Shown: positions 27,662-36,398 of the stretch, piece by piece
Position numbering within the stretch: the stretch's first letter is position 1
How the letters are laid out: the number at the start of each line of letters is the position of its first letter
DNA from: Selenomonas ruminantium AC2024
GTDB lineage: Bacteria > Bacillota > Negativicutes > Selenomonadales > Selenomonadaceae
DNA: 64,000 nucleotides
Direction: 5' to 3'
NCBI RefSeq assembly: GCF_000687995.1
Contig: NZ_JIAC01000001.1
Coordinates: 2,356,001-2,420,000 of the forward strand
The notes under the pieces: generated by a model
The model's input: only the letters and a program-made list of their open reading frames with translations
Databases searched by the model: none
What the model was told of the DNA's origin: nothing
Position numbers and translations under genes: made by a program

Positions 27662-28642
27662 TCACTGTGAGAGCATGCTCTCAAGTTCCTCACGGGTAAC
27701 GGCATAGGTACCCAAGCGGGTCACTACGCGGCTGGCAGCCAGATTTGCCATATAAGCGCCCAAGGCTGGCGGCAGCCCGCCGGCGAGCGCCATGCCAAAG
27801 ACAGCCGTCACCGCATCCGTTGCCCCCAATACATCGAAGAGTTCCTGGGCGGTCGTGGGAATATGCACCGTTTCATTTTCCCGTACCAGTACCATGCCTT
27901 TCTGCGAACGGGTGGCAATGATGTTCTTGATATGGAACTTGCGCATGAGATAATGGCAAGCCTTCTCTACGGCGGCATCCTCGTTTTCAATGGGCTGCAG
28001 CAGAGCATTGTTAATGCGCTTGAGATTGGCCACCACATAATCGGCATTGCGGTAGTTTACCCAGCAGGCGGAACTTAAATCCACCACCACCGGCACCCCG
28101 TGATTATGGCACTTTTCGATAATCCAGCTGCAGGAAGCATCGGTGCAGGCGCCGTTCGCATGGTCGGAAATGATGACGCAATCCAGACTTTCGCTTAATT
28201 TTTCCCCGATATACTGCTCGAAGCGGGCCATGTCCTGCAGTTCCACCGCCTGATTCGCCTCAAAGTCCAGACGGAACATCTGCTGGTTGTTGCTGACAAT
28301 ACGCACCTTGGTCGTCGTGGGACGGCTCGTGTAGATGAGGCCGCTGGCATCAATGCCATAGTGTGCAAATTTTTCCACCAGACTCTCGCAGTGAGAGTCC
28401 TTGCCCACGAAGCCGGCAATGCTGACCTTGCAGCCGAGCACCGCCAAACTGTAAGCGATGTTGGCGCTGCCGCCCAGCTTTTCCGATGATGAGTGCACCC
28501 GCGTGACGGGCACCGGCGCCTCGCCGGATATACGGGTAACCTCCCCATAGTAATACTTATCCAGCATGATATCTCCGACCACCAGCACCTTGCACTGACT
28601 CGGTTTCGTGGCCAAAAATTCCCGTAATCGCTGCCCTTCCAT
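27662..28642 (-). CDS. PfkB-fold kinase related to heptose-7-phosphate kinase, with altered active-site motifs
   Basis: A 326-aa ribokinase-fold protein. Its N-terminal half matches HldE/RfaE domain I well (VVGDIMLDKYYYGEVTRISG, APVPV, EKLGGSANIAYSLAVLGCKV). The catalytic GAGD anion-hole motif reads GATD (LGATDAV). The usual SDYGKG reads SDHANG, and the DPKG strand reads DLSS. The last Asp is kept, so catalysis is not excluded, but substrate or activity may have changed. There is no C-terminal nucleotidyltransferase domain. GGAGGCGGCAGT precedes the ATG. HldA function in lipopolysaccharide heptose synthesis is the default guess for a diderm host. Confidence 0.78.
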   Translation of the reverse strand: MEGQRLREFLATKPSQCKVLVVGDIMLDKYYYGEVTRISGEAPVPVTRVHSSSEKLGGSANIAYSLAVLGCKVSIAGFVGKDSHCESLVEKFAHYGIDASGLIYTSRPTTTKVRIVSNNQQMFRLDFEANQAVELQDMARFEQYIGEKLSESLDCVIISDHANGACTDASCSWIIEKCHNHGVPVVVDLSSACWVNYRNADYVVANLKRINNALLQPIENEDAAVEKACHYLMRKFHIKNIIATRSQKGMVLVRENETVHIPTTAQELFDVLGATDAVTAVFGMALAGGLPPALGAYMANLAASRVVTRLGTYAVTREELESMLSQ

Positions 28643-28804
28643 ACTGCCGCCTCCTTATATTCTGTAACATATTCATACATTCGCGGTGAAGCAGGAAAAT
28701 CCTCCTATACAACTTTACACTTATCTACTATCAAAAGACAGAGATTCATGCTATAATGATAGACAAGCAGTTATTATACATAAACAGATAGGAGATGTTG
28801 CGCT

Positions 28805-29158
28805 ATGATGGCTTTGAACTTTCAAGCCGCCAAGCATAAGAAAATGTTGATGGAACGCACGAAAAATTGCACCGTGCGCTTAGGCGATGTCAGCCAGCTT
28901 TATCCCGAAGGTTCCATCGTCTGGATTACCACCGGCGTCAAGGGCGAACCCAAGCACAAGCTCTATCCTGCTTATCTGGACAAAGTCCGGGTAAAAACCA
29001 TGGGCACCCTTACCTCCAATGATTTGGGCCATCAGAACCCCGAAATCAACTCCCAGGAGGAACTGGTAGCGGATTTTGAAAAAATCTACAAGCGCCGGAT
29101 TCTCATGGAAGATACCGTAACGGTTATCTACTTCACCGAAGTCCACGAGGATTTGTAA
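28805..29158 (+). CDS. Small ASCH/PUA-like domain protein (tentative)
   Basis: A 117-aa basic protein (MALNFQAAKHKKMLMERTKN...). The pattern KKMLMERTKNCTVRLGD followed by a strand-rich core and VTVIYFTEV at the end is like ASCH domains, which have a PUA-type RNA-binding fold. I am not certain of this assignment. GGAGATGTTGCGCT precedes the ATG pair at 28805/28808. A TATAAT lies near 28751. Single gene with its own strong terminator. Confidence 0.6.
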   Translation: MMALNFQAAKHKKMLMERTKNCTVRLGDVSQLYPEGSIVWITTGVKGEPKHKLYPAYLDKVRVKTMGTLTSNDLGHQNPEINSQEELVADFEKIYKRRILMEDTVTVIYFTEVHEDL

Positions 29159-29194
29159 AAAAATACGCTTGGCTCATGAGCCAAGCGTATTTTT
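29159..29194. terminator. Perfect palindromic bidirectional terminator
   Basis: 36 bp with perfect dyad symmetry (AAAAATACGCTTGGCTCA and its complement), loop-free on paper, with A and T tails. It serves the ASCH-like gene on the plus strand and the feo operon on the minus strand. Confidence 0.92.
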
Positions 29195-29205
29195 GTGCCT
29201 AAATG

Positions 29206-29364
29206 TCAATGTTTGGCGCTATGACAACCAGAACAGCCGCAACCGCAGCCGGAGCTTTCATTGCCACAGCAGTCATTGTGCCCCGTGCGGAAGTTGTTGT
29301 ACACATGCCGCAGGGCGAAGAACAGGGCAACCGCCAGGATTGCTCCTACCACATAAGTTGCCAT
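29206..29364 (-). CDS. FeoB-associated Cys-rich membrane protein
   Basis: A 52-aa protein: one membrane helix (ATYVVGAILAVALFFALRHV) and a cytoplasmic-side tail with eight cysteines and several His (DCCGN...GCGCGCSGCHSAKH). This is the family found next to feoB in many Firmicutes (sometimes counted as a FeoC-like partner), possibly handling Fe(II). GGAGGA precedes the ATG at 29364, 14 nt after the feoB stop. Longer in-frame starts would overlap feoB and lack a ribosome site. Confidence 0.85.
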   Translation of the reverse strand: MATYVVGAILAVALFFALRHVYNNFRTGHNDCCGNESSGCGCGCSGCHSAKH

Positions 29365-29378
29365 AAGGATTCCTCCAA

Positions 29379-31283
29379 TCAGAAGCCCAGGAGGCGGCCA
29401 ATCTGGTAAACCAGCAGGGATACTACCCAGGCAATCACAAACATGTAAACAGCGGAGAAGCCCATCCACTTCCAGCCGCCAGCTTCTTTCTTAATCGTAC
29501 CCAGAGCCGTTACGCAAGGCGTGTAGAGCTGGGAGAAAATCATGAAGGCGAAGGCGGACAGAGCCGTAAAGCTCGTTGCCATGCCCGTCTGCAGCAGAGT
29601 GCCAGCCGTTTCCACAGCTTCTTCCGCTTCCGTGGACACATCAGCAGCACCATAGAGCACACCGATGGTTGCTACTACGGTTTCCTTAGCCATGATACCG
29701 GAGAGCAGAGCGGCGCCGGCTTCCCAGGTGGCAAAACCATGGAAGACAAAGAGCGTGCTCATCCAGTTGCCCAGCGTAGCCAGGATGGATTCGTTGATTT
29801 CGCAGGGGCCTTCGAAGTTGTAGTTGGACATAACCCAGAGAAGAACGGAAGCGGCAAAGATAATAGTACCGGCTTTAATGAGGTAGCCCTTGCCCTTATC
29901 CCAAGTTTCCAACAGAACCGTCTTCATATCCGGCATACGATACGGCGGAAGTTCGAGCAGGAACGTGGAACCGCCATCCTTAAACACAGAGCTGCCGAGG
30001 ATTTTAGCAGCAACAATCGCCATGACTACACCGATGATGTACATCGCAAATACCACATTTGCAGCATTATCCGGGAAGAACATCGCCGCAAACAGCGCCA
30101 TAATCGGCAGTTTTGCACCACAGGTCAAAAACGGCGTAACCATGATGGAAACCATGCGGTCTTTTTCCGAATCCAAAGCGCGCGCACCCATAACGGCCGG
30201 CACAGCGCAGCCAAAGCCCATCATCAGCGGCATAACGCCTTTCCCCGTGAGGCCACAACGGCGCATAATCGGGTCCATGATGAAAGCGATACGGGCCATA
30301 TAACCCGTGCCATCGAGGAAGGACAGGCAGAAGAACAGCACGAAAATCAGCGGTACGAAGGTCAGTACGGCGCCCACACCGGCAATAACACCATCGCAGA
30401 CGAGGGATACCATCCAGTCAGCCACACCGGCTGCTTCCAGAGATTCCTTGGCAAAGTCGAGGAAATCTTCATTGATGGCTGCATCCAGAGCATCGGCAAT
30501 GGGCTGGCCAATCCATTCAAAGGTGATGTTGAACACCGCATACATGATGCCGAGGAAAATCGGCAGCGCCAGAATGCCGTTGGCCAGGAACTTATCCATC
30601 TTCTCGGACATATCCGAGCCGACGCTATTAACGGTAACGGCATCGGCCATAACCGTGTCAATCAAAGCATAACGGGCTTCGATGATTTCTTCATTCTTCT
30701 GGTCATCGCTCTTGCTGCTGGCTTTGATTTCCTCCACCTTGGCGATATGGGCTTTGACCCTATCGCTGGGCTCGTAGTTGTCCATCACCGTGCTGGTGAA
30801 CACATCCAGCAGTTTCTTGGTGCTCTTGCTGCTGCGGCCAATGCTTTCTACAACCGGCATGCCGAAGGCATCTTCCATCTTGCGGCAGTCCACCTTGATG
30901 CCGCGGCGTTCTGCATCATCTTTCATGTTGAGGTCGATGAGCACAGGAATCCCCTGCTCCAACAGCTGCACCGTCAGGAACAAATTACGCTCGAGGTTGG
31001 AGCTGTCCACCACATCCACCACAAGGTCAAGTTTATTGTTCAGAAGATAGTCGATAACGATTTTTTCTTCCGGAGAACGGGCATTGATGCTGTAGGTACC
31101 CGGCAGGTCCACAATGGAAATGGCTCTATCGTTATGACGGGTATAACCGACCTTCTTATCGACCGTAACCCCCGGCCAGTTACCGATTTTCTGACGGGCG
31201 CCAGTGAGTTCGTTGAAAATCGTGGATTTACCGACGTTTGGATTGCCGGTAAGTGCTACTGCTAATGTTGACATTGTATTCAC
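29379..31283 (-). CDS. feoB: Ferrous iron transporter FeoB
   Basis: About 634 aa. An N-terminal G-protein domain (G1 GNPNVGKS, G3 DLPG, G4 NMKD) is followed by the FeoB helical spacer and a membrane part of two Gate (nucleoside-recognition) repeats around MMGFGCAVPAVMGAR and FLTCGAKLPIM; it imports Fe(II). The start chosen is GTG 31283, which has GAGGAG at 5-nt spacing. ATG 31274 and ATG 31316 are alternatives; the latter lies 5 nt after the feoA stop without a good ribosome site. It is co-transcribed with feoA and the Cys-rich partner under a Fur-type operator. Confidence 0.94.
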   Translation of the reverse strand: MNTMSTLAVALTGNPNVGKSTIFNELTGARQKIGNWPGVTVDKKVGYTRHNDRAISIVDLPGTYSINARSPEEKIVIDYLLNNKLDLVVDVVDSSNLERNLFLTVQLLEQGIPVLIDLNMKDDAERRGIKVDCRKMEDAFGMPVVESIGRSSKSTKKLLDVFTSTVMDNYEPSDRVKAHIAKVEEIKASSKSDDQKNEEIIEARYALIDTVMADAVTVNSVGSDMSEKMDKFLANGILALPIFLGIMYAVFNITFEWIGQPIADALDAAINEDFLDFAKESLEAAGVADWMVSLVCDGVIAGVGAVLTFVPLIFVLFFCLSFLDGTGYMARIAFIMDPIMRRCGLTGKGVMPLMMGFGCAVPAVMGARALDSEKDRMVSIMVTPFLTCGAKLPIMALFAAMFFPDNAANVVFAMYIIGVVMAIVAAKILGSSVFKDGGSTFLLELPPYRMPDMKTVLLETWDKGKGYLIKAGTIIFAASVLLWVMSNYNFEGPCEINESILATLGNWMSTLFVFHGFATWEAGAALLSGIMAKETVVATIGVLYGAADVSTEAEEAVETAGTLLQTGMATSFTALSAFAFMIFSQLYTPCVTALGTIKKEAGGWKWMGFSAVYMFVIAWVVSLLVYQIGRLLGF

Positions 31284-31321
31284 TACATCTCCTCTATCCA
31301 TTTTGTCAATCTCCATGACGA

Positions 31322-31546
31322 TTAATTTACCTGCTGCACCTGAACTTTGGCTGCATCATCACGACGCAGAGCCAGATTGTAGGAACGAACACCAATCGCA
31401 ATCGGGTCGCCTAAGGGTGCACTGCGGAGTACCTTTACCTTGGTACCAGGAGTGAGGCCCATAGTCATCAGTCTTTCCTTGAGGTCGGAATCGCCAATCT
31501 GCTGAATCTTCAGCGTCATGCCGGTCTTACCGTCTTTCAATGTCAA
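31322..31546 (-). CDS. feoA: FeoA, SH3-like accessory protein of ferrous iron uptake
   Basis: A 74-aa SH3-fold protein (GMTLKIQQIGDSDLKERLMTMGLTPGTKVKVL, IAIGVRSYNLALRRDDA), typical of FeoA, which helps FeoB at the cytoplasmic face. The start is TTG 31546, with AGGAGG 8 nt upstream; a TTG at 31552 is only 2 nt from the ribosome site. First gene of the feo operon. Confidence 0.92.
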   Translation of the reverse strand: MTLKDGKTGMTLKIQQIGDSDLKERLMTMGLTPGTKVKVLRSAPLGDPIAIGVRSYNLALRRDDAAKVQVQQVN

Positions 31547-31573
31547 AATCAACGCCTCCTAATGAGTTCTCGA

Positions 31574-31602
31574 ATAATAATGATAATGATAATGAGATTA
31601 TT
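31574..31602 (-). promoter_or_regulatory. Fur-type operator of the feo operon
   Basis: AT-rich array with repeated GATAAT/ATAATG hexamers (core GATAATGATAAT at 31582-31593, then GAGATTAT), close to the Fur box GATAATGATAATCATTATC. It lies between the -10 box and the feoA start, so Fe-loaded Fur would repress the operon. Confidence 0.82.
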
Positions 31603-31614
31603 TCTACTTAATTT

Positions 31615-31644
31615 ATGATAACGCATATCAATCACACTTGTCAA
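31615..31644 (-). promoter_or_regulatory. feo promoter
   Basis: TTGACA (31639-31644) and TATCAT (31615-31620) on the minus strand, 18 bp apart, just upstream of the Fur-type operator. Confidence 0.7.
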
Positions 31645-31711
31645 GGATTCTCATTTACAAATGGAAAATATTATCTTTAGCAAATTTTATGACAACTTAT
31701 CAAGACAAAAA

Positions 31712-31739
31712 ATTGACAAGTCAAATTTGACTTGTCAAT
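31712..31739. repeat. 28-bp perfect palindrome made of two TTGACAAGTCAA units
   Basis: ATTGACAAGTCAAA is followed directly by its exact reverse complement, 8 bp after the ABC ATPase stop codon. It is AT-rich for a terminator, but on RNA it would form a 14-bp hairpin. It is one of many copies of the same dyad in this window. Confidence 0.8.
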
Positions 31740-31746
31740 CTGCATG

Positions 31747-32526
31747 CTATTTCACAAGCTCAATCGGTGACAACACCGTCTTGCCCTGACTGTTAGTGAA
31801 GATGTCCGCCCGGACGCCGAAGGTGTCCGCCAAACGTTCCACGGTCATTACCTCCTGGGGCATCCCCTGGGCTTTCAAGCATCCGTCCTTCACAATCATG
31901 ATTTCATCGGCGTATTGCAAAGCGTGGTTGATATCGTGAAGCACCATGATAATGGTCATCTTGTACTCGCTATTAAGGCGCGCCACAATATCCATAACCT
32001 CCAGCTGATGAGCGATGTCAAGATAAGTGGTCGGCTCGTCCAGCAGCAAAATCTCCGGCTGCTGAGCCAGCACCATGGCCAGAAACACCCGCTGCCGTTC
32101 ACCGCCGGAGAGTGTCTGCACCTGACGCTGCGAGAGCGCCTGCACATGTGTAGCCTGCATGGCCCACTCCACCACTTCCCGGTCGGTTTTGGCATCCCGC
32201 GAAAATAGACTGCGATAGGGAAAGCGGCCGTAATCTACCAGCTGCTGTACCGTGGTATCGGGAGGCGCTGCCGCCCCCTGCGGCAGAATGCCGATTCGCT
32301 TGGCGATTTCCTTGCGCCCCAGCTCACGGATTTCCTGCCCGTCCAGCAGGACTTCGCCCGCGTAATCCGTATTGATAGCCGCCAGCGCCTTAAGGAGCGT
32401 AGACTTACCTGCGCCGTTTGGGCCGATAATGGCCGTGCGCCGCCCCGCAGAAAAAGTGGCCGATATGCCATGGAGGATTTCCTTGCCGTCAATGGCCACT
32501 TTTAAGTTGGCTGTTTTCAGTTCCAT
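31747..32526 (-). CDS. ABC transporter ATPase, FecE/BtuD type
   Basis: A 259-aa ATPase: Walker A GPNGAGKS, Q-loop ILPQGA, signature LSGGERQR, Walker B ILLLDEPT and the H-loop VLHD. It energises the FecCD-type permease encoded directly upstream (2-nt gap). With the lipoprotein and cbiL in the same operon, a corrinoid or cobalamin-precursor substrate is likelier than a siderophore, though the sequence alone does not settle it. ATG 32526 has AAGGGAG upstream; an upstream TTG is a weaker choice. Confidence 0.9.
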   Translation of the reverse strand: MELKTANLKVAIDGKEILHGISATFSAGRRTAIIGPNGAGKSTLLKALAAINTDYAGEVLLDGQEIRELGRKEIAKRIGILPQGAAAPPDTTVQQLVDYGRFPYRSLFSRDAKTDREVVEWAMQATHVQALSQRQVQTLSGGERQRVFLAMVLAQQPEILLLDEPTTYLDIAHQLEVMDIVARLNSEYKMTIIMVLHDINHALQYADEIMIVKDGCLKAQGMPQEVMTVERLADTFGVRADIFTNSQGKTVLSPIELVK

Positions 32527-32528
32527 CC

Positions 32529-33527
32529 TCAAAGCTCCCTTCTCAGCAAATACAGGAAAAAGGGCGCGCCCAGCACGGCCATGATGATGCCCACGGGCAG
32601 TTCCACCGGCGCCACAATGGTACGGGCAATGGTATCACAGAACGTCACCGTTCCTGCACCTAACAAAAGTGTAGCCGGCAGTAATACGCGATAGTCCGAG
32701 CCGACTAAAAGACGTGCCGTATGCGGAACAATCAAGCCTACAAAGCCCAACAGACCCACCACGGACACGGCGCTGGCTGCCAGCAATGCCGCCAAAGCCG
32801 AGAGCATAATGCGCGTTAAACCCACACGCAGCCCCAGCCCCTTAGCCAATTCATCCCCTAACTGCAGGATGTTCAGATGACGCGCGGCCAAAAGTGCCAA
32901 TACTGCACAGATAAGCGTATAGGGCCAGAGCATTTCCACCTGGGGCCAGCTGCGGGCCGACAGGCCGCCCACCATCCACATCAAGGCGCTATGTACACGG
33001 TCACTGTAGAAAATCAGCAGCGCAGAAATGCCCGCGCTCAAAAACGCTGACACGGCCACACCGGCCAAAATAATGCGGATGGGACGAATCCCATTTTTCC
33101 AGGCCAATATGTAAATAAGCAAGGCCGCTCCCATAGCGCCGATAAAGGCCGCCGGCGTCACCAGATAAGCAAATCCCGGGAAAGCCAGCATCACGAGAAT
33201 ACCCAGAAGCCCTGCCCCTGAGGATATGCCGATGATATGCGGGTCGGCCAGCGGATTTTTCATCACAGCCTGCAGGATTGCTCCGGAGAGCGCCAGATTG
33301 ATGCCCACCAATGCCGCTACGATACTGCGGGGCAGACGGATATTATAGATGATTTGTCCATGGGGACTGCTGCCTGCGCTGGTGAGAAACTCTGCGATTT
33401 CCGTAAGCGGAATATCCACGGAGCCTTTCACCATGCTGACGAGCAGCCCTAAACAGGCAAAAGCGGCCAACGCTAAGAGCATTAGCGTCCGCCGTTTCCT
33501 GCCTGCAGAAAACTCTGCTTCCTTCAT
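32529..33527 (-). CDS. FecCD/BtuC-family ABC permease
   Basis: A 332-aa permease with about ten helices. Family motifs RLPRSIVAALVGINLALSGA, NPLADPHIIGISSGAG and GFVGLIVPHTARLL (the loop contacting the ATPase) are clear. It forms the membrane channel for a vitamin B12, haem or siderophore importer. It lies 12 nt after the binding-protein gene. AAAGGAAAAATATA precedes the ATG. Confidence 0.92.
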   Translation of the reverse strand: MKEAEFSAGRKRRTLMLLALAAFACLGLLVSMVKGSVDIPLTEIAEFLTSAGSSPHGQIIYNIRLPRSIVAALVGINLALSGAILQAVMKNPLADPHIIGISSGAGLLGILVMLAFPGFAYLVTPAAFIGAMGAALLIYILAWKNGIRPIRIILAGVAVSAFLSAGISALLIFYSDRVHSALMWMVGGLSARSWPQVEMLWPYTLICAVLALLAARHLNILQLGDELAKGLGLRVGLTRIMLSALAALLAASAVSVVGLLGFVGLIVPHTARLLVGSDYRVLLPATLLLGAGTVTFCDTIARTIVAPVELPVGIIMAVLGAPFFLYLLRREL

Positions 33528-33539
33528 TATATTTTTCCT

Positions 33540-34487
33540 TTACTTTGCCTGCGGATAAACACATTTGGCCATTTCAGCCACAGCCTCGGGATAATGAATA
33601 CCGGGGCTCAGCAGGAAGAGTTCCTGGGGCAGATAATAAACTTTCTTATCCCGCACAGCCGGGATACTCTGCCAGGCCGGGCCTTGCATGGTTTCCTCCA
33701 TGCTGGCCTTGATGGCCGAAAGCTTGCCCATGCTCGTGACAAAGATGATTTCCGGATTCTGCTCCACTAAAGTTTCCATGCTGTAAGGTGCCGCATCGGG
33801 ATTTTTCTCCAAAGGCTTGCTGCCGCTGGCCACATTCTCCCAGCCGAGCATTTTCGCCACAGAACCTGCAATACTGCCATCGAGCTGTACCGACAGGCCC
33901 TGACTCGTGCTATGGATGATGGACACGCGCCGCTTGTCTGCAGGAATGCTGTTTTTTACGGCCGCAATCTTTTCATCCATGTCCTTAATCAGCGCTTCGC
34001 CCTTTTCCTTGTTGCCGGTAACGGCAGCGAGCGTATTTACTTCCCGCTTCACATCCTCGTAGCTTTTCATATCGAGCACCAAGGTCTTGATGCCGCTTCC
34101 TTCCAGCGCTTCCACGAGCTTTTCATTCATGCCCTTGTTGATGATGACCAAGTCCGGCTGGCAGGAGAGCACCTTTTCCGTATCAATCTGATAAACCTTG
34201 CCGACGCTGGTAATGTCTTTGGCATAATCCGGCATCTTCGTCTTGGAATCCGGACGGCCCACCACTAAATCGGCACCGCCCACAGCTTCCAAGGGTTCCA
34301 AAAAGGAAGCCGAGGTCACCACAATGCGGGCAGGTTTCGCCTTGAGTTCTACCTGACGGCCCAAATCGTCCGTTACCGTAACAAACGCTGACTGGTCAGC
34401 GGCCTTCTGCTGCTCACTGCCACAACCGGTCAGCAGGAGTGCCAATACCATAACTGCCGCCAGCAATACGCACAGCTGACGCTTCAT
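33540..34487 (-). CDS. ABC transporter substrate-binding lipoprotein, BtuF/FhuD type
   Basis: A 315-aa lipoprotein (lipobox LLTGC, lipidated C22) with a cluster-A-III binding fold: TDDLGRQVELKAKPARIV, followed by EPLEAVGGADLVVGR and a long linking helix. It delivers a metal chelate or corrinoid to the FecCD permease. It starts 14 nt after cbiL, which places it in a cobalamin-related operon. AGGGGATGATATT precedes the ATG. Confidence 0.9.
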   Translation of the reverse strand: MKRQLCVLLAAVMVLALLLTGCGSEQQKAADQSAFVTVTDDLGRQVELKAKPARIVVTSASFLEPLEAVGGADLVVGRPDSKTKMPDYAKDITSVGKVYQIDTEKVLSCQPDLVIINKGMNEKLVEALEGSGIKTLVLDMKSYEDVKREVNTLAAVTGNKEKGEALIKDMDEKIAAVKNSIPADKRRVSIIHSTSQGLSVQLDGSIAGSVAKMLGWENVASGSKPLEKNPDAAPYSMETLVEQNPEIIFVTSMGKLSAIKASMEETMQGPAWQSIPAVRDKKVYYLPQELFLLSPGIHYPEAVAEMAKCVYPQAK

Positions 34488-34501
34488 AATATCATCCCCT
34501 A

Positions 34502-35203
34502 TTATTTTTTGCGCGTCAAAATCGTGGAGAGATAGTTCAGCTTATCCTTCTTATGGGCCAGGACATCATAGATGATTTTCTCATCATCGAGACCGGCACG
34601 GCTCACGAGTACAGCCTGTTCAGCCATTTCGTTTTTGTCCAGCATGTCGGCCACTTCTTCGAAGTTCTTGTAGACCTTCATGAGCACCACATTATCCGCT
34701 GCCTGCATGGCTTTTTCCACCTTTTCGGGGCTGGCGGTTGCCGGAATGATGGAGAGCACATCGTCCCCTTCCACAATGGGGTAACCGAGCTGGCTGCCGA
34801 TAGCGGCAAATGCGGGAATGCCGGGAATGGTCTGAATGTCCACACCCTCATTTTCGAGCAGGCGGAACACGTAGATATAGGTGCTGTAGAACATGGGGTC
34901 ACCGATGGTCAGGAAGGCCACGTTCTTACCAGAGCGCAGCAGTTCCAGAATCTCCTGCTTGTTGGATTCCCAGGCATCCGTGCTGTTTTCCGCAAAGCCC
35001 TTCACCATGGGGAATACCTGATAGACGATTTCCACATCCTTCTTGAGATAGGGTTTGGCTACCGTCAGCGCCACGCTGCCGTCTTTCTTCTCCGTCTTAG
35101 GAGCGATAAGCACGTCCACCTGTTCAATGGCCTTAATGGCCTTCACCGTCAAAAGTTCCGGGTCGCCAGGGCCCACACCGATACCATAAAAGATTCCACT
35201 CAT
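34502..35203 (-). CDS. cbiL: Cobalt-precorrin-2 C(20)-methyltransferase
   Basis: A 233-aa SAM-dependent methylase of the tetrapyrrole family: GIGVGPGDPELLTVKAIKAI, LTIGDPMFYSTY and the GIPAFAAIGSQLGYP strand. These are the CobI/CbiL hallmarks; the enzyme methylates C20 of the corrin ring precursor. With the anaerobic-type CbiK upstream, the cobalt-early route is implied. GGAGG precedes ATG 35203 at 10 nt. It starts an operon with the ABC importer and has its own promoter. Confidence 0.93.
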   Translation of the reverse strand: MSGIFYGIGVGPGDPELLTVKAIKAIEQVDVLIAPKTEKKDGSVALTVAKPYLKKDVEIVYQVFPMVKGFAENSTDAWESNKQEILELLRSGKNVAFLTIGDPMFYSTYIYVFRLLENEGVDIQTIPGIPAFAAIGSQLGYPIVEGDDVLSIIPATASPEKVEKAMQAADNVVLMKVYKNFEEVADMLDKNEMAEQAVLVSRAGLDDEKIIYDVLAHKKDKLNYLSTILTRKK

Positions 35204-35238
35204 GAATCATTAACCTCCATACAATAGTGTCTTAGCCT

Positions 35239-35267
35239 ATCATACTATGCTGACTATCACCTGTCAA
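35239..35267 (-). promoter_or_regulatory. cbiL promoter
   Basis: Minus-strand TTGACA (35262-35267) and TATGAT (35239-35244) with a 17-bp spacer. It follows the cbiK hairpin, so the cbiL-importer genes can be transcribed independently of the riboswitch. Confidence 0.75.
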
Positions 35268-35281
35268 ATAAACCTCTAAGT

Positions 35282-35330
35282 GTGTTTAAGCCGCCCGCCC
35301 CAATCTCAGGCAGGGCAGACGGCTTAACAC
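35282..35330 (-). terminator. Hairpin after cbiK
   Basis: Arms GTGTTTAAGCCG / CGGCTTAACAC (one-base bulge) with further G/C pairing inside. It lies 41 bp after the cbiK stop. The U tract behind it is weak, so termination may be partial. Confidence 0.5.
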
Positions 35331-35370
35331 AGCGATGAATATAGATAAAATAGATGAATATGGTGAAATC

Positions 35371-36363
35371 TTATTTTTCGAGAGCGTTCCAGGCATCTTC
35401 CGCACGTTTTACGTAGAGGTCGCGGATAGCCTTGTTTTCGCCAATACCGTGAATGTAGGCGTTAACCTTGTAGCCGGCTTTTTCCAGAATGGATTTATGG
35501 GAATCTTCTTCCTTACCAGCCATATCGTTGTTGGCATGGTCACCAGCAACCATCATCATCGGCATGAGCGTGATGTTCTTGATGCCGTTCTTCTTGAGCT
35601 TGGGCATAACCGTTTCGAGGTTCGGCCAGCCTTCTACCGTGTAAACGTAAACATTCTTGTAACCGGCTTCGTCGAGCTTAGCCTGAATTACGGAATAGTA
35701 AGCGTTGGAAACCTGCGGCGTACCATGAGCCATAATCAGGATGGCATCATCCTTGCCCTGTTTCGGGAACTGGGTGGACAGCGCCTTGATGGTTTCAGCC
35801 ACATCATCAGCCTGTTCTTCCTGACCCTGCCAGTACATCAGAGAAGTGCCCAGCGTCATCTTCTTGAACTGGTCTTTGTAATTGTGATATACGCCGATAT
35901 CATAGTTGTATTCCATGCCCGGAATAACATCGAGAGATGCCAGTGCTACGCGGGTGTAGCCTTCTTTTTTCAGCTGTTCCAAGGCTTCTTCCGGCGTCGG
36001 GAAGGTAATGCCTTCGTTTTTCTTCACGCGGTTAATGATGATATGGGAAGTATACGCTGTTACCACCTTGGTATTCGGATGCTTAGCCTGAATGGCCTTT
36101 ACCGTAGCATCGATGGTCTTAGCGCGGGTATCTTTGAACGTCGTACCAAAAGTCATCACCACAATGGCGTCCTTGTTGGCCTTGTTAGCCATAGCCGGGT
36201 TTTCGTTCTTGAGCACGCCGATTTCCGAAGCCTGCTTGAGCGCCTTGGTCGGAGCCTTGACTTCCTCGTTGAGCTGATAAGCTGCTTCTGCCGGTACATA
36301 GCTTGCGGAGAAAGCTGCCCCGCAGGCGATAGCTGCTGCTAACATTTTCTGCCAGTTTTTCAT
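35371..36363 (-). CDS. cbiK: Exported CbiK-type sirohydrochlorin cobaltochelatase
   Basis: A 330-aa protein with a signal peptide (MKNWQKMLAAAIACGAAFSA, cut near AEA at 25-27) and a CbiK chelatase domain. It has IVVMTFGTTFKDTRAKTID, the metal-site His in MAHGTP, and a second His in VAGDHANNDMAG. It inserts Co(II) into sirohydrochlorin. The enzyme is normally cytoplasmic; a periplasmic form (CbiK-P) is known from Desulfovibrio vulgaris, where it may serve haem or iron transport. GGGAGG precedes the ATG. Expression is under a cobalamin riboswitch and a strong promoter. Confidence 0.92.
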   Translation of the reverse strand: MKNWQKMLAAAIACGAAFSASYVPAEAAYQLNEEVKAPTKALKQASEIGVLKNENPAMANKANKDAIVVMTFGTTFKDTRAKTIDATVKAIQAKHPNTKVVTAYTSHIIINRVKKNEGITFPTPEEALEQLKKEGYTRVALASLDVIPGMEYNYDIGVYHNYKDQFKKMTLGTSLMYWQGQEEQADDVAETIKALSTQFPKQGKDDAILIMAHGTPQVSNAYYSVIQAKLDEAGYKNVYVYTVEGWPNLETVMPKLKKNGIKNITLMPMMMVAGDHANNDMAGKEEDSHKSILEKAGYKVNAYIHGIGENKAIRDLYVKRAEDAWNALEK

Positions 36364-36398
36364 AAATAAAAAACCTCCCTAAATACTCCCCTGCATCA

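Noticed and set aside
29739-31265. 508-codon plus-strand open frame
   Set aside because: It is antisense to feoB, has no ribosome site, and its translation is His/Arg-rich without any recognisable domain.
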